NCBI RefSeq assembly: GCF_002563895.1
Contig: NZ_PDJB01000001.1
Location: 4,943,501-5,007,500 of the forward strand
Source: Pseudomonas lurida
GTDB taxonomy: Bacteria; Pseudomonadota; Gammaproteobacteria; Pseudomonadales; Pseudomonadaceae
Direction of reading: 5' to 3'
DNA: 64,000 nt
Shown piece after piece: positions 8,732 through 18,295 of the stretch (the stretch's first letter is position 1; each line of letters opens with the position of its first letter). The notes beneath the pieces were generated by a model, which saw only the letters and a list, made by a program, of their open reading frames with translations, did no database searches and was not told where the DNA came from. Made by a program: the position numbers and the translations under genes.

Positions 8732-10184
8732 ACCATGACCTCCCATCCCGCGTGATCAGTGCAATCGAGCTCATCGGCCCCCAGGAACCCGCCGCGTACG
8801 GCTTGGGCGCATCACCGGATTTTTTCCACCCGGCGATCAGCTGGTCACACCACTTCCACGCGGCTTCGATTTCATCTTTGCGAACAAACAGGTTCTGATT
8901 GCCGCGCATCACTTCCAGCAACAACCGCTCGTAGGCATCCGGAATACGGGCACTGCGATAGGTGTCGGAAAAATTCAGTTGCAGTGGGCCACTGCGCAGT
9001 TGCATGCCCTTGTCCAGGCCTTGCTCCTTGGTCATCACGCGCAAGGAAATACCTTCGTCCGGCTGCAGGCGGATGATCAGCTTGTTGCTGATCTGCAGGC
9101 GCTGCTCGGGGGCGAAGATGTAGTGGGACGGTTCCTTGAAGTGGATGACGATCTGCGACAGTTTCTGCGGCATGCGCTTGCCGGTGCGCAGGTAGAACGG
9201 CACCCCGGCCCAACGCCAGTTGCGGATATCGGCACGCAGGGCGACGAAGGTCTCGGTGTCGCTCTGGGTGTTGGAATTCTCTTCCTCCAGGTAACCCGGC
9301 ACTGGCTTGCCGGCGCTGTAGCCCGCGATGTACTGGCCGCGCACCACTTGGGTGGTCAGGCCGTCCGGGCTGATCGGCGCCAGGGCCTTGAGCACCTTGA
9401 CCTTCTCGTCGCGGATGCTGTCGGCGGACAGGTCGGCCGGCGGGTCCATGGCGATCAGGCAAAGCAGTTGCAGCAGGTGGTTCTGGATCATGTCCCGCAA
9501 CTGGCCGGCTTTGTCGAAGTAACCCCAACGGCCTTCGATGCCAACCTGCTCGGCCACGGTGATTTCCACGTGGGAGATGTAGTTCTGGTTCCACTGGGTT
9601 TCGAACAGGCTGTTGGCGAAACGCAGGGCGATCAGGTTCTGGACGGTCTCTTTGCCCAGGTAGTGGTCGATACGGTAGGTGCGGTTTTCCGGGAAAAACT
9701 GCGCCACGGCGTCGTTGACCTTGCGCGAGGACTCCAGGTCCGAACCGATGGGTTTTTCCAGCACCACGCGGGTGTTGTCCGCCAGGCCGACCTTGGACAG
9801 GTTCTCGCAGATCGCGCCGTACACCGCCGCCGGGGTGGCGAAGTAGGCGATAAGACGCTGCTCGGTGCCGGCGATTTCAGCCAGGGCCACGTAGTCATCG
9901 GCCTTCATGAAGTCGACGTGAACATAGGTCAGGCGTGCCAGGAAACGCTGGGCGATGGTTTCGTCCAGTTCCTTGCCGACGTATTGACGCAATGCTTGTT
10001 CGATGTGCGCCAGGTGCTGTTGCTCGGAACCGGCTTCACGGGCCAGGGCCAGGATGCGCGTATCGTCGTGCAGGAGCGCGGCGCCATCGAGTTGATAGAG
10101 GGCAGGAAATAACTTGCGCAGCGCCAGATCACCCAAGGCGCCAAACAGGGCAAAGGTGCAGGGTTCTACGGTTATCGAAGGCAT
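8718..10184 (-). CDS. zwf: Glucose-6-phosphate 1-dehydrogenase
   Basis: Oxidises glucose-6-phosphate to the lactone with NAD(P)+. The 488-residue protein carries the N-terminal Rossmann motif [12 protein letters not shown] (about residues 13-24), [11 protein letters not shown], and the substrate-binding active site RIDHYLGKE (about 175-183) with its catalytic histidine following. Length is standard. It is the first gene of zwf-pgl-eda and divergent from its repressor gene hexR, with a HexR-type site between them. Confidence 0.97.
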   Translation of the reverse strand: MPSITVEPCTFALFGALGDLALRKLFPALYQLDGAALLHDDTRILALAREAGSEQQHLAHIEQALRQYVGKELDETIAQRFLARLTYVHVDFMKADDYVALAEIAGTEQRLIAYFATPAAVYGAICENLSKVGLADNTRVVLEKPIGSDLESSRKVNDAVAQFFPENRTYRIDHYLGKETVQNLIALRFANSLFETQWNQNYISHVEITVAEQVGIEGRWGYFDKAGQLRDMIQNHLLQLLCLIAMDPPADLSADSIRDEKVKVLKALAPISPDGLTTQVVRGQYIAGYSAGKPVPGYLEEENSNTQSDTETFVALRADIRNWRWAGVPFYLRTGKRMPQKLSQIVIHFKEPSHYIFAPEQRLQISNKLIIRLQPDEGISLRVMTKEQGLDKGMQLRSGPLQLNFSDTYRSARIPDAYERLLLEVMRGNQNLFVRKDEIEAAWKWCDQLIAGWKKSGDAPKPYAAGSWGPMSSIALITRDGRSWYGDI

Positions 10185-10249
10185 GATGTTTGTTCTTTTA
10201 TCAAGTTAAGCTACAAATACCTTTTTTCAAGGCATCACTCAAGGAAAAA

Positions 10250-10268
10250 TGTAGTAATAACCACAACA
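10250..10268. promoter_or_regulatory. Candidate HexR operator
   Basis: The minus strand reads TGTTGTGGTTATTACTACA in the zwf-hexR intergenic region. It contains TTGT, a 7-bp spacer and ACTACA, close to the TTGT-N7/8-ACAA type motif described for Pseudomonas HexR. It lies 66-84 bp upstream of zwf. HexR releases DNA on binding KDPG, so zwf-pgl-eda should be induced by its own pathway intermediate. Confidence 0.65.
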
Positions 10269-10394
10269 TTTTCCCGAAATATGCATTCCGAGTGGTGGTG
10301 TTCAGCTACCCTCAGTAGGATAGGCCACCGCAAAAGACCACTCATCGATTGGTTGCCACCTTTTATTTGCATCGTCGCCCGAAGGAAAGACTGA

Positions 10395-11264
10395 ATGGAC
10401 CGCGTGCGAAATCTTCTGGAACAGATCCGGAACCGCCTCGAAGAATTGAACAAGGCCGAGAAAAAAGTCGCCGAGGTCATCCTGCTCAACCCGCAGCAGG
10501 CGACCCGCTTCTCGATCGCCGCCCTCGCCCAGGCGGCCTCGGTCAGTGAGCCGACGGTCAACCGTTTCTGCCGTTCGTTCGGCGTCAGCGGTTACCCTGA
10601 ACTGAAATTGCAGCTGGCGCAAAGTTTGGCCAGTGGAGCGGCGTATGTCAGCCGCGCCGTGGAGGCCGATGATAACCCGGAGGCCTACACCCAGAAGATC
10701 TTTGGCAGTGCCATCGCCTCTCTGGACAGTGCCTGCCAGGCCCTGGACCCGGCCCTGATCAGCAAAGCCGTGGACCTGTTGATCCAGGCGCGGCAGATCC
10801 ACTTCTTCGGCCTGGGCGCTTCGGCCCCGGTGGCCATGGACGCGCTGCACAAGTTCTTCCGTTTCAACCTCGCAGTGACCGCGCATGCGGACGTGCTGAT
10901 GCAGCGCATGATCGCCTCGGTGGCGCATACCGGCGAGCTGTTCGTGATCATTTCCTACACCGGGCGTACCCGTGAACTGGTGGAAGTGGCGCGTATCGCA
11001 CGTGAAAACGGCGCTTCAGTGCTGGGCGTGACCGCCGAGAACTCGCCACTGGCGAAGGCCAGTACGGTGAGCCTGAACATCCCCCTGCCGGAAGACACCG
11101 ACATCTACATGCCGATGACCTCGCGCATTATCCAACTGACGGTGCTGGATGTGCTCGCCACCGGCATGACGTTGCGTCGTGGCGTGGATTTCCAGCCGCA
11201 TCTGCGCAAGATCAAGGAAAGCTTGAATGACAGCCGGTATCCGGTGGGTGATGAGTTCAACTAA
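10395..11264 (+). CDS. hexR: HexR, RpiR-family transcriptional regulator
   Basis: A 289-residue regulator with an N-terminal RpiR helix-turn-helix ([25 protein letters not shown], about residues 38-62) and a C-terminal SIS sugar-phosphate domain ([36 protein letters not shown]). In Pseudomonas HexR represses zwf-pgl-eda, edd-glk and gap-1 and is relieved by KDPG. The divergent arrangement with zwf supports this identity. GAAGGAAAG precedes the ATG. Confidence 0.95.
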   Translation: MDRVRNLLEQIRNRLEELNKAEKKVAEVILLNPQQATRFSIAALAQAASVSEPTVNRFCRSFGVSGYPELKLQLAQSLASGAAYVSRAVEADDNPEAYTQKIFGSAIASLDSACQALDPALISKAVDLLIQARQIHFFGLGASAPVAMDALHKFFRFNLAVTAHADVLMQRMIASVAHTGELFVIISYTGRTRELVEVARIARENGASVLGVTAENSPLAKASTVSLNIPLPEDTDIYMPMTSRIIQLTVLDVLATGMTLRRGVDFQPHLRKIKESLNDSRYPVGDEFN

Positions 11265-11294
11265 ACAGAAATGTGCGGTAGCCCTACCGACCTA

Positions 11295-11358
11295 ATCGCG
11301 GCAAGCCCGCTCCCACACTGGAATGCATTTCCGTGTGGGAGCCGGGCTTGCCCGCGAT
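11295..11358. repeat. REP pair, outward-facing arrangement
   Basis: ATCGCGGCAAGCCCGCTCCCA and GTGGGAGCCGGGCTTGCCCG are joined by a 14-bp spacer. The GTGGGAG ends point toward each other at the centre, the opposite of the other pairs here. It lies between the convergent hexR and mutarotase genes. Confidence 0.85.
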
Positions 11359-11377
11359 AGCCTCATCAGCTACACCG

Positions 11378-12223
11378 CTAGACCCCTGCCCGCGCCTGCA
11401 AACTCAAATGCGCCCTCTCCCCCGGCGCCAAACTGGCCCCGGCCATCGCCGACTCCACACACACAAACCCCGATGCCTCGTTGAAGCTCACGCCCAACAG
11501 CGGTCGGCTGCCCGGGTGCCACACCACCGTGTCGGCGCTGTCGCCTGTGTCGATGCACAGTTCGCGTTGCCAGGCGTGGTCCTTGAGCTGCAACTCGCCC
11601 TCGTGCTGGAACACCCGCTGGCATCCGCCCTCCACGCGCAACTCGCCTTCCTGCTGGCAAACCTGGCGATTGAGCTGGTCGTAACCTTGTGCACCATCGA
11701 GCCCAGACAGCGCTATCTCATCAACGTGGCCAATACGCCAGTAAGCATGCAAAGCGTGGCTCAATTGGCACGGCAGCTCGTCCTGATGCTCGGTGCTCAG
11801 GCGCAGCTCCAGGGTTTCACCCAAGTGCGCGTGCAGGTCGACCTGCCAGTCGCACAGCTGCAATTGCCAATGCAGGCGTACGCCATCGTCGTCGGTGCTG
11901 CTGTCGAGCAGCTTCCAGTCGATCAACCGCGCCCAGCCATGGGACGGCCAGGCATTTTCGCTCGGATGACGGCCGTACCACGGCCAGCACACCGGCACGC
12001 CACCACGGATAGCGCCGACTTGCGGCCACTTCGCCGCACACCACAGCCAGGGTTTCTGGCCACGGGGCTGGAAGTGCAACAGCTGCGCGCCCTGGCGACT
12101 GAACACCGCCTGGCACAGGGGATGGTCGATCACCAAAACGTCACGCATCTGGAAGCGCTCCCAGGCGAACACCGGGCGCTCGCGCAGGGATTTGAAAAAG
12201 CGTTGCAGCGGATGCTCATGCAT
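11378..12223 (-). CDS. D-hexose-6-phosphate mutarotase (YeaD-like)
   Basis: A 281-residue aldose-1-epimerase-fold protein, probably interconverting alpha and beta anomers of glucose-6-phosphate and so feeding Zwf. The segment GGVPVCWPWYGRHP followed by SHGWAR is characteristic of the YeaD branch. Later SHALHAYWRIG and VWHPGSRPLLG carry the expected catalytic His/Glu neighbourhood. It lies downstream of oprB on the same strand, as in other pseudomonads where it belongs to the gts-oprB cluster. The intervening terminator suggests partial uncoupling from oprB. Confidence 0.87.
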   Translation of the reverse strand: MHEHPLQRFFKSLRERPVFAWERFQMRDVLVIDHPLCQAVFSRQGAQLLHFQPRGQKPWLWCAAKWPQVGAIRGGVPVCWPWYGRHPSENAWPSHGWARLIDWKLLDSSTDDDGVRLHWQLQLCDWQVDLHAHLGETLELRLSTEHQDELPCQLSHALHAYWRIGHVDEIALSGLDGAQGYDQLNRQVCQQEGELRVEGGCQRVFQHEGELQLKDHAWQRELCIDTGDSADTVVWHPGSRPLLGVSFNEASGFVCVESAMAGASLAPGERAHLSLQARAGV

Positions 12224-12252
12224 GTGCCACGGTCCTGAATATCATTGTCGCA

Positions 12253-12292
12253 GGCCTTTATAGGGGCCGGCATGCCGGCCCCTATAAAGGCC
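12253..12292. repeat. Perfect 40-bp palindrome without loop
   Basis: GGCCTTTATAGGGGCCGGCA is followed immediately by its exact reverse complement. It lies between the mutarotase start (30 bp away) and the oprB terminator. As RNA it would form a hairpin with essentially no unpaired loop; as DNA it could extrude a cruciform. It does not resemble the REP family of the window. Confidence 0.9.
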
Positions 12293-12299
12293 ATCTCCC

Positions 12300-12329
12300 A
12301 AAAAAAAGCGGATAGCCATGGCTACCCGC
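12300..12329 (-). terminator. Rho-independent terminator of oprB
   Basis: On the minus strand GCGGGTAGCC, AT, GGCTATCCGC form a 10-bp stem with one G-T pair, followed by eight T. It lies 39 bp after the oprB stop codon. Confidence 0.9.
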
Positions 12330-12367
12330 AAAATGCGCACAGAGAGAAGGAGCTTATCGCAACAGCG

Positions 12368-13714
12368 TTAGAACGTAGACTGAATTTTCAGGCCCGCCAC
12401 CAACGCGTTGTCGACTTTATCCACGCCGCCAGGCTGGACGACGTATTGCAGGTTGGGACGCACGGTGAGCCAGTTGGTGACGTGGAAACCGTAGTTGAGT
12501 TCGACGTTGTACTCAGTCTCACGAATAGGCGTGTACAGAGGATTGTCGTAGTCGTTCACGCCATTGGCGACGTTGAGCAGTTCAGAGTTCTTCTTCACGT
12601 CATCGTTGACATGCAGGCGAGCGACACCAATGCCGACGTCATCTTTTGGACGCGCGTCGAATGGGCCCTTGTACACCAGCATGATCGACTGATAGTTGTC
12701 GACCAGGTTGGTTTCCTTGTCGTGGAAGGTGGCGTTGGCTGCGATGTTCAGGCCGCGCGAAGCGTCGCCGTTGTGCGTGGTGAGCTGCTGTTGGGCAACG
12801 AACCAGTAGCCTTTCTTGCTGCTGCGGGTACGGTAGCCAGCGCCCGTGGTAGCCGCATCGTTGCCGTTGATGTCTTCACGGACGTCAGAGGCATCGGCAG
12901 CACTTTTGTAGTAACCCACACGGTATTCGCCCGGCAGGTTGTTGACCTTAGGCGACCAGACCAATTCCACCGGGATCACGGTGCCCTTGGTACCACTGCC
13001 GCTGAGTTTGAAGCCGTTGCCGTGCTCCAGCTGCGATGGGTTCTGGTTGTAGGCACCGATCTGCGCGTACAGCTCAGGCGTGATGTTGTACTTCACGCGG
13101 ATCGCCGCCTGGCTGACTGGCCAGTTGTACCAGGTGTTGACGTAGTTACCCACTTGCGAGCCGCAGAACGACAGGTTCTGGAAGTCGCACGGGAAGGTGT
13201 TGAAGTCTTCGCCTTCACCGAAGTAACCGAGTTTCACATCCAACTTGTTGTCGAACATCTGGTGCTGGATCCAGAACTGGGTCAGACGCACCATGTGGCC
13301 ACGGCCGTACACTTCCATGGACGAACTCAGCGTGCCGGCACGCGGGTCGCCAATGCGGTCATTGGAGATGTTCTGGCCATTACGGTTGGTCAACTGGATC
13401 TTGGCCTGGGTGTTATCCCAGCCCCACAGCTTTTGCAGATCCAGTGCCACGCCGAGACCGAACTGGTCAGAGTAGCGACCGGTCTTGTCGTCGTTGTAAC
13501 CACCTTTGGCGTTGTAGCCCATCTCCCCAACGTAGTCCGCCTTGATGTCGATACCCTGCTCGATCAGCTTGGTACGCTCACCACCCCAGTCGCCGGTCAT
13601 CCACTTCGAATCAGCACTGAATGCATCGGCCGCCATCGCATTGGCGGACAAAACCAGAGCTGCTGCAGCTGACATTTGGCAGATCAGCCGAGTGTTGTTG
13701 TGTTGCTTTTTCAT
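12368..13714 (-). CDS. oprB: Carbohydrate-selective porin OprB
   Basis: A 448-residue outer-membrane porin that admits glucose and other sugars to the periplasm. The N-terminus carries a signal peptide ending near ANAMA-ADAF (about residue 29). The mature start SADSKWMTGDWGGERTKL is the OprB-family hallmark, followed by alternating amphipathic strands and a terminal phenylalanine (KIQSTF) recognised by the Bam machinery. Two cysteines (about residues 177 and 184) may form a loop disulfide. It follows gtsD by 84 bp; that gap contains a direct repeat suggesting its own regulatory input. Confidence 0.95.
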   Translation of the reverse strand: MKKQHNNTRLICQMSAAAALVLSANAMAADAFSADSKWMTGDWGGERTKLIEQGIDIKADYVGEMGYNAKGGYNDDKTGRYSDQFGLGVALDLQKLWGWDNTQAKIQLTNRNGQNISNDRIGDPRAGTLSSSMEVYGRGHMVRLTQFWIQHQMFDNKLDVKLGYFGEGEDFNTFPCDFQNLSFCGSQVGNYVNTWYNWPVSQAAIRVKYNITPELYAQIGAYNQNPSQLEHGNGFKLSGSGTKGTVIPVELVWSPKVNNLPGEYRVGYYKSAADASDVREDINGNDAATTGAGYRTRSSKKGYWFVAQQQLTTHNGDASRGLNIAANATFHDKETNLVDNYQSIMLVYKGPFDARPKDDVGIGVARLHVNDDVKKNSELLNVANGVNDYDNPLYTPIRETEYNVELNYGFHVTNWLTVRPNLQYVVQPGGVDKVDNALVAGLKIQSTF

Positions 13715-13747
13715 CCCTACATCCTCGTCTTTATTGTTATTAAACTG

Positions 13748-13780
13748 TTTTTATCTAACGCGGTTTACTTTTTTATCTAA
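13748..13780. promoter_or_regulatory. Direct repeat TTTTTATCTAA x2 upstream of oprB
   Basis: Two exact 11-bp copies at 13748-13758 and 13770-13780 are spaced 22 bp start to start, two helical turns. They lie 34-66 bp upstream of the oprB start. Helically phased direct repeats are typical of OmpR-family response regulator sites; GltR, which controls gts/oprB in other pseudomonads, is such a regulator. Assignment to GltR is inference. Confidence 0.5.
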
Positions 13781-13798
13781 AACAACAGCTTATCTGCT

Positions 13799-14959
13799 TC
13801 AACGGCCTTTGAATTGGGCCACATTGTCGGCATGCCCCTGTGCGGGCAATGAAGAAGCAGTGCCCAGTCGCTCGCCCGTGTTGGCGTCGAACAGCAGTAC
13901 CTTGGAAGGATCGAATTGCAGGGTCAGGGTCTCGCCCACCTGCGGTGCCACGTCGGGTGCCAGGCGGCAGCAGACCTTGGTGTCATTGAGCTGCACGAAC
14001 ACCAGGGTGTCCGGGCCGGTCGGCTCGGTTACCTGGACTTCGGCACGAATGCTCGAGGCACTGTTGGCCTCGCCCGCCGCCAGCATGATCTGCTCCGGGC
14101 GCAACCCCAGGATCACGTCACGGTCTTCAAGGCCGGCATCGGTCACGTTCAGCGCCAGCTCGCAACGGGCCTGGCCGCTGTCGAGCAGAGCCACCAGGCG
14201 ACCGTCCTTGCGTTGCAGGCGCAGGGGCACGAAGTTCATTGGCGGCGAACCAATGAAGCTCGCCACGAACTGGTTGGCCGGGTTGTTGTAGATCTCTTTC
14301 GGCGTGCCGAACTGCTGGATGATGCCATCCTTCATGACTGCCACTTTGTCGCCCAGGGTCATCGCTTCGATCTGGTCGTGGGTCACGTAGACCGTGGTGG
14401 TCTTGAGGCGCTGGTGCATCAGTTTCATTTCGGTGCGCATCTCGACGCGCAGCTTGGCGTCGAGGTTGGACAGCGGTTCGTCGAACAGGTAGATCTTCGG
14501 CCGACGCGCCAGGGCACGGCCCATGGCCACGCGCTGTTGCTGGCCGCCGGACAACTGGCCCGGCTTGCGGTTGAGCAGGTGTTCGATCTGCAGCAGCTTG
14601 GCCACGCGCGCCACTTCGGCGTCGATATCAGCCTGGGGCATCTTGCGGATCTTGAGGCCGAACTCGATGTTCTCGCGCACGCTCATGGTCGGGTACAGCG
14701 CGTAGGACTGGAACACCATGGCGATGTCGCGGTCCTTGGGGCTCATGCCGCTCACGTCCTGGTCACCGATCATGATCGCGCCGCCGGTGATGGTCTCAAG
14801 GCCGGCGATGCAGTTCATCAGCGTGGATTTACCGCAACCCGAAGGGCCGACCAGGATCAGGAATTCGCCTTCCTTGATCGACAGCTCGATGTTCTTCAAG
14901 GTGTCGGGCAGGCCGGCGCCATAGGTCTTGTTTACATTGCGAAGTTCAAGCGTAGCCAT
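13799..14959 (-). CDS. gtsD: Glucose/mannose ABC transporter, ATP-binding subunit
   Basis: A 386-residue ATPase of the MalK/UgpC type, energising glucose uptake across the inner membrane. Walker [10 protein letters not shown] (38-46), Q-loop, signature [13 protein letters not shown], Walker [14 protein letters not shown] and the H-loop (YVTHDQ) are all present. The C-terminal TOBE region (from about residue 240, FIGSPPMNF onward) matches the MalK-like subfamily. It is the last of four gts genes and starts 2 bp after gtsC. Confidence 0.95.
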   Translation of the reverse strand: MATLELRNVNKTYGAGLPDTLKNIELSIKEGEFLILVGPSGCGKSTLMNCIAGLETITGGAIMIGDQDVSGMSPKDRDIAMVFQSYALYPTMSVRENIEFGLKIRKMPQADIDAEVARVAKLLQIEHLLNRKPGQLSGGQQQRVAMGRALARRPKIYLFDEPLSNLDAKLRVEMRTEMKLMHQRLKTTTVYVTHDQIEAMTLGDKVAVMKDGIIQQFGTPKEIYNNPANQFVASFIGSPPMNFVPLRLQRKDGRLVALLDSGQARCELALNVTDAGLEDRDVILGLRPEQIMLAAGEANSASSIRAEVQVTEPTGPDTLVFVQLNDTKVCCRLAPDVAPQVGETLTLQFDPSKVLLFDANTGERLGTASSLPAQGHADNVAQFKGR

Positions 14960-14961
14960 GA

Positions 14962-15807
14962 TTACCCCTTGACCGCGCCGGCCGTGAGGCCGCGCACGAA
15001 ATACTTGCCTGCGATCACATAGACCAGCAGGGTCGGCAGCCCGGCGATCATCGCCGCTGCCATATCCACGTTATATTCCTTGGCCCCGGTGCTGGTGTTG
15101 ACCAGGTTGTTCAGCGCCACCGTGATGGGCTGGGAGTCGCCGCTGGAGAACACCACACCGAACAGGAAGTCGTTCCAGATCTGGGTGAACTGCCAAATCA
15201 GGCAGACCATGATGATCGGCGTCGACATCGGCAGAATGATCTGACGGAAGATCGTGAAGAAACCGGCACCGTCCAGGCGCGCCGCCTTGATCAGCGCATC
15301 CGGGATGCTCACGTAGTAGTTACGGAAGAACAGCGTGGTGAACGCCAGGCCGTAGACCACGTGCACAAACACCAGGCCGGTGGTCGTGCTGGCCAGGCCC
15401 ATCTTGCCCAGGGTGAACGACGCTGGCAGCAGCACGGTCTGGAACGGCAGGAAGCAGCCGAACAGCAGCAGGCCGAAGAACAGCTGCGAACCGCGGAAGC
15501 GCCAGAACGACAGCACGTAGCCGTTCAACGCACCGATGGCGGTGGAGATCAGTACCGCGGGAACCGTGATCTTGATCGAGTTCCAGAAATAGCCGTCCAC
15601 GGTGGCCCAGGCCTTGACCCAGCCGATGCCGGAGACCACGGTCGGCCAGCTCAGCAGGTTGCCGGTGCTGATGTCTTCCGGGGTCTTGAAGCTGGTCAGC
15701 AGCATCACCACCAGCGGTACCAGGTACAGCAGCACGGCAAGGATCAACACCGCATAGATCGCGATGCGACTCAGGCTGATGACAGGTTTGGAGGCGAGAC
15801 TAGTCAT
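14962..15807 (-). CDS. gtsC: Glucose/mannose ABC transporter permease GtsC
   Basis: A 281-residue inner-membrane permease of the MalG type with about six hydrophobic spans. The EAA motif, contacting GtsD, is in DALIKAARLDGAGFFTIFRQIILP (about residues 180-203). Its start overlaps the end of gtsB by 8 bp, indicating translational coupling. Confidence 0.94.
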   Translation of the reverse strand: MTSLASKPVISLSRIAIYAVLILAVLLYLVPLVVMLLTSFKTPEDISTGNLLSWPTVVSGIGWVKAWATVDGYFWNSIKITVPAVLISTAIGALNGYVLSFWRFRGSQLFFGLLLFGCFLPFQTVLLPASFTLGKMGLASTTTGLVFVHVVYGLAFTTLFFRNYYVSIPDALIKAARLDGAGFFTIFRQIILPMSTPIIMVCLIWQFTQIWNDFLFGVVFSSGDSQPITVALNNLVNTSTGAKEYNVDMAAAMIAGLPTLLVYVIAGKYFVRGLTAGAVKG

Positions 15808-16708
15808 TACGTTTGGTCCTCAGCTCGGAGTAGAGGTAAGGCACGATGATCGCGAGGATCGCACCGAGCATCAGGATTGCACTGGCCGAGCCCATGCCCA
15901 TCTGGCCACGGCTGAAGGTGAACGAGTACATGAACATCGCCGGCAGGTCGGACGAGTAGCCCGGGCCGCCCGCGGTCATCGCCGCCACCAGGTCGAAGCT
16001 CTTGATCGCAATGTGCGCCAGGATCATCACCGCACTGAAGAACACCGGACGCAGGCTTGGCAGCACCACGCTCCAGTAGATGCGCGGCATGCTCGCGCCG
16101 TCGATCTGCGCGGCGCGCACGATCGATTGATCAACACCGCGCAGGCCCGCCAGGAACATCGCCATGATGAAGCCCGAGGCTTGCCAGACGGCAGCGATCA
16201 CCAGGCAGTAGACCACGCGGTCCGGGTCGATCAGCCAGTCGAGACGGAAGCCTTCCCAGCCCCAGTCACGCAGGAGTTTGTCCAGGCCCATGCCCGGGTT
16301 GAGCAGCCATTTCCAGGCGGTACCGGTGACGATCATCGAGAGCGCCATCGGGTACAGGTAAATGGTGCGGATAAAGCCTTCACGACGGATTTTCTGGTCG
16401 AGGAAAATCGCCAGGGTCACGCCGATAACCAGGGTAATGCCGATGAACATCCCGCCAAAAACAGCCAGGTTCTTGCTCGCTACCCACCAGCGATCGTTAT
16501 CGAACAACCGCGCGTATTGCGCAAGGCCCGCCCATTTGTAGCTTGGCAGGAACGTGGAATTGGTGAACGAGAGTACAAACGTCCACAGGATGTAGCCGTA
16601 GAAGCCCACCAACACGATGAACATGCTGGGCGCCAGCACCAGTTTGGGTAGCCAGCGCTGCAGTGCATCGAACGGCGAGGCTTTGCTGAACACAGCAACA
16701 GAACTCAT
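15800..16708 (-). CDS. gtsB: Glucose/mannose ABC transporter permease GtsB
   Basis: A 302-residue MalF/UgpA-type inner-membrane permease, partner of GtsC. Hydrophobic spans begin near residue 20 (MFIVLVGFYGYILWTFVLSF). The EAA-type loop is SIVRAAQIDGASMPRIYWSVVLP. The ATG at 16708 (MSSVAVFSK) is preferred over an in-frame TTG at 16720. It is separated from gtsA by 180 bp containing a REPIN, which may stabilise the gtsA message and lower permease synthesis. Confidence 0.94.
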   Translation of the reverse strand: MSSVAVFSKASPFDALQRWLPKLVLAPSMFIVLVGFYGYILWTFVLSFTNSTFLPSYKWAGLAQYARLFDNDRWWVASKNLAVFGGMFIGITLVIGVTLAIFLDQKIRREGFIRTIYLYPMALSMIVTGTAWKWLLNPGMGLDKLLRDWGWEGFRLDWLIDPDRVVYCLVIAAVWQASGFIMAMFLAGLRGVDQSIVRAAQIDGASMPRIYWSVVLPSLRPVFFSAVMILAHIAIKSFDLVAAMTAGGPGYSSDLPAMFMYSFTFSRGQMGMGSASAILMLGAILAIIVPYLYSELRTKRND

Positions 16709-16765
16709 GGGGAAATCCAATACAGGGAAAAAGGACCAATTAATGAACGGTGTGAAGCAGGCCTG

Positions 16766-16854
16766 ATGTGGGAGCGGGCTTGCTCGCGAGGCGGGCTGCG
16801 CGGCGCATCAGTTACACCGCGGTGATGCCTTCGCGAGCAAGCCCGCTGCCACAC
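16766..16854. repeat. REPIN inside the gts operon
   Basis: Left arm ATGTGGGAGCGGGCTTGCTC and right arm GAGCAAGCCCGCTGCCACAC. The position between the binding-protein gene and the first permease gene parallels the REP sequences between malE and malF in E. coli. Confidence 0.9.
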
Positions 16855-16888
16855 AAGCCCGTCTCCCACAATAAGCCGCTACCAGGGG

Positions 16889-18175
16889 TTACTTGGCAGA
16901 CTTGATCGCAGCGCCCAATTTCTTCGCGGTGTCGGCCGGGTCGGCTTTCGGGTCGTTGATGTAGTTGGTCACGACATCAAAGAACGCACCTTGCACCGCC
17001 AGGGTGGTGGCCATGTTGTGCGCCATGCTTGGCTGCAGGCCGCCGGTCTTGGCGTCTGCCAGGAAGTCCTTGGCAGCGGTCTGGGCGCAGGAGTCGAAGC
17101 CGTAGGTGTCCATTTTGGTCAGCATGTCGTTACGCACAGGGATCGAGCCCTTGTTGATGCTGAACACTTTCTGGAAGTTTTCACCCAGTACGACTTTGGC
17201 GATGTCCTGCTGACCCGCAGCGGTGCCTTTGTCTTTCTGCTTGAACACCGCCAGGGAGTCGATGTTGTAGGTGAAGGCTTTGTCGGTGCCCGGGAAGGCT
17301 ACGCACTCGTAGTCTTTACCGGCGACTTTCTTGGCGGCAGTCCATTCGGACTTGGCCCAGTCACCCATGATCTGCATGCCGGCCTTGCCGTTGATGACCT
17401 TGCCCGCTTCGAGGTTCCAGTCCTGGCCTTTGCCGTCGACGTCCATGTAGGTCGCGACTTTCTTCAGCTCAGTGAGCGCCTTGACCATTTGCGGACCGGT
17501 CAGTGCGCCGTTGTCCAGGTCAACCAGGGCTTTCTTGTAGCCATCGGCACCCATCACCGACAGTACAACGGCTTCGAACACGGTGCTGTCCTGCCAAGGC
17601 TGGCCACCATGGGCGAGCGGAATGAAGCCCGCGGCCTTGAGCTTGTCACCGGCTGCGTAGAATTCTTCGAGGGTGGTCGGGTTCTTGGTGATACCGGCTT
17701 TCTTGAAGACTTCCGGGTTGATCCACAGCCAGTTCACGCGGTGGATGTTGACCGGTACGGCGACGTAGTCACCGTCGTACTTCACGGTATCGGAGACTTT
17801 CTTGTCGAGCAGGGAGTCCCACTTTTCTTCTTTGGCGACGTCTTTGAGCACGTCGGTGTCGAGCAGGCCAGTGGACGCCCATTCCTGGATGTCGGGGCCT
17901 TTGATCTGGGCAACGCCTGGCGGGTTGCCAGCCACGGCGCGGCTTTTCAGCACGGTCATGGCCGTGGCGCCACCACCCCCAGCGACGGCACCGTCTTTCC
18001 AGGTGAAGCCGTCTTTCTCAACTTGGGCCTTCAGGACATCTACAGCCGCCTTCTCACCACCCGAGGTCCACCAATGCACAACTTCAACCGTCCCTTTCGA
18101 GTCGGCGGCAAATGCACTGAGGGGAAACAACGAGGCAATGGAAATAGCGACGGCGAGGCGATTAATCGCGTTCAT
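16889..18175 (-). CDS. gtsA: Glucose/mannose ABC transporter, periplasmic binding protein
   Basis: A 428-residue family-1 extracellular solute-binding protein. The signal peptide ends near SAFA-ADSKG (residue 23-24). The mature start [21 protein letters not shown] is typical of glucose-binding GtsA proteins, as is the tryptophan/acid-rich sugar pocket ([21 protein letters not shown]). It is the first gene of gtsABCD. AAAAGG precedes the ATG. A palindrome, TGTCACC-N4-GGTGACA, lies about 105 bp upstream inside the end of the AGE gene. Confidence 0.95.
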   Translation of the reverse strand: MNAINRLAVAISIASLFPLSAFAADSKGTVEVVHWWTSGGEKAAVDVLKAQVEKDGFTWKDGAVAGGGGATAMTVLKSRAVAGNPPGVAQIKGPDIQEWASTGLLDTDVLKDVAKEEKWDSLLDKKVSDTVKYDGDYVAVPVNIHRVNWLWINPEVFKKAGITKNPTTLEEFYAAGDKLKAAGFIPLAHGGQPWQDSTVFEAVVLSVMGADGYKKALVDLDNGALTGPQMVKALTELKKVATYMDVDGKGQDWNLEAGKVINGKAGMQIMGDWAKSEWTAAKKVAGKDYECVAFPGTDKAFTYNIDSLAVFKQKDKGTAAGQQDIAKVVLGENFQKVFSINKGSIPVRNDMLTKMDTYGFDSCAQTAAKDFLADAKTGGLQPSMAHNMATTLAVQGAFFDVVTNYINDPKADPADTAKKLGAAIKSAK

Positions 18176-18277
18176 CTGAGTACCTTTTCTTGTTGTTATG
18201 CATGCAAGTCTTAGGCTTGCGCTGCACGGAGTTTAAACATGGATTTTTCAGGCGCAGGTAACAAAGGGATGCACAAA

Positions 18278-18295
18278 TGTCACCATCTGGTGACA
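18278..18295. promoter_or_regulatory. Palindromic candidate operator upstream of gtsA
   Basis: TGTCACC-ATCT-GGTGACA, perfect 7-bp arms, overlaps the stop codon of the AGE-isomerase gene and lies 103-120 bp upstream of gtsA. The same palindrome stands upstream of the AGE gene at 19620-19641. Downstream of both, on the transcribed strand, a second block CATCCC(C)TT(T/C)GTTAC(C/T)TGC is also conserved. Confidence 0.6.
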
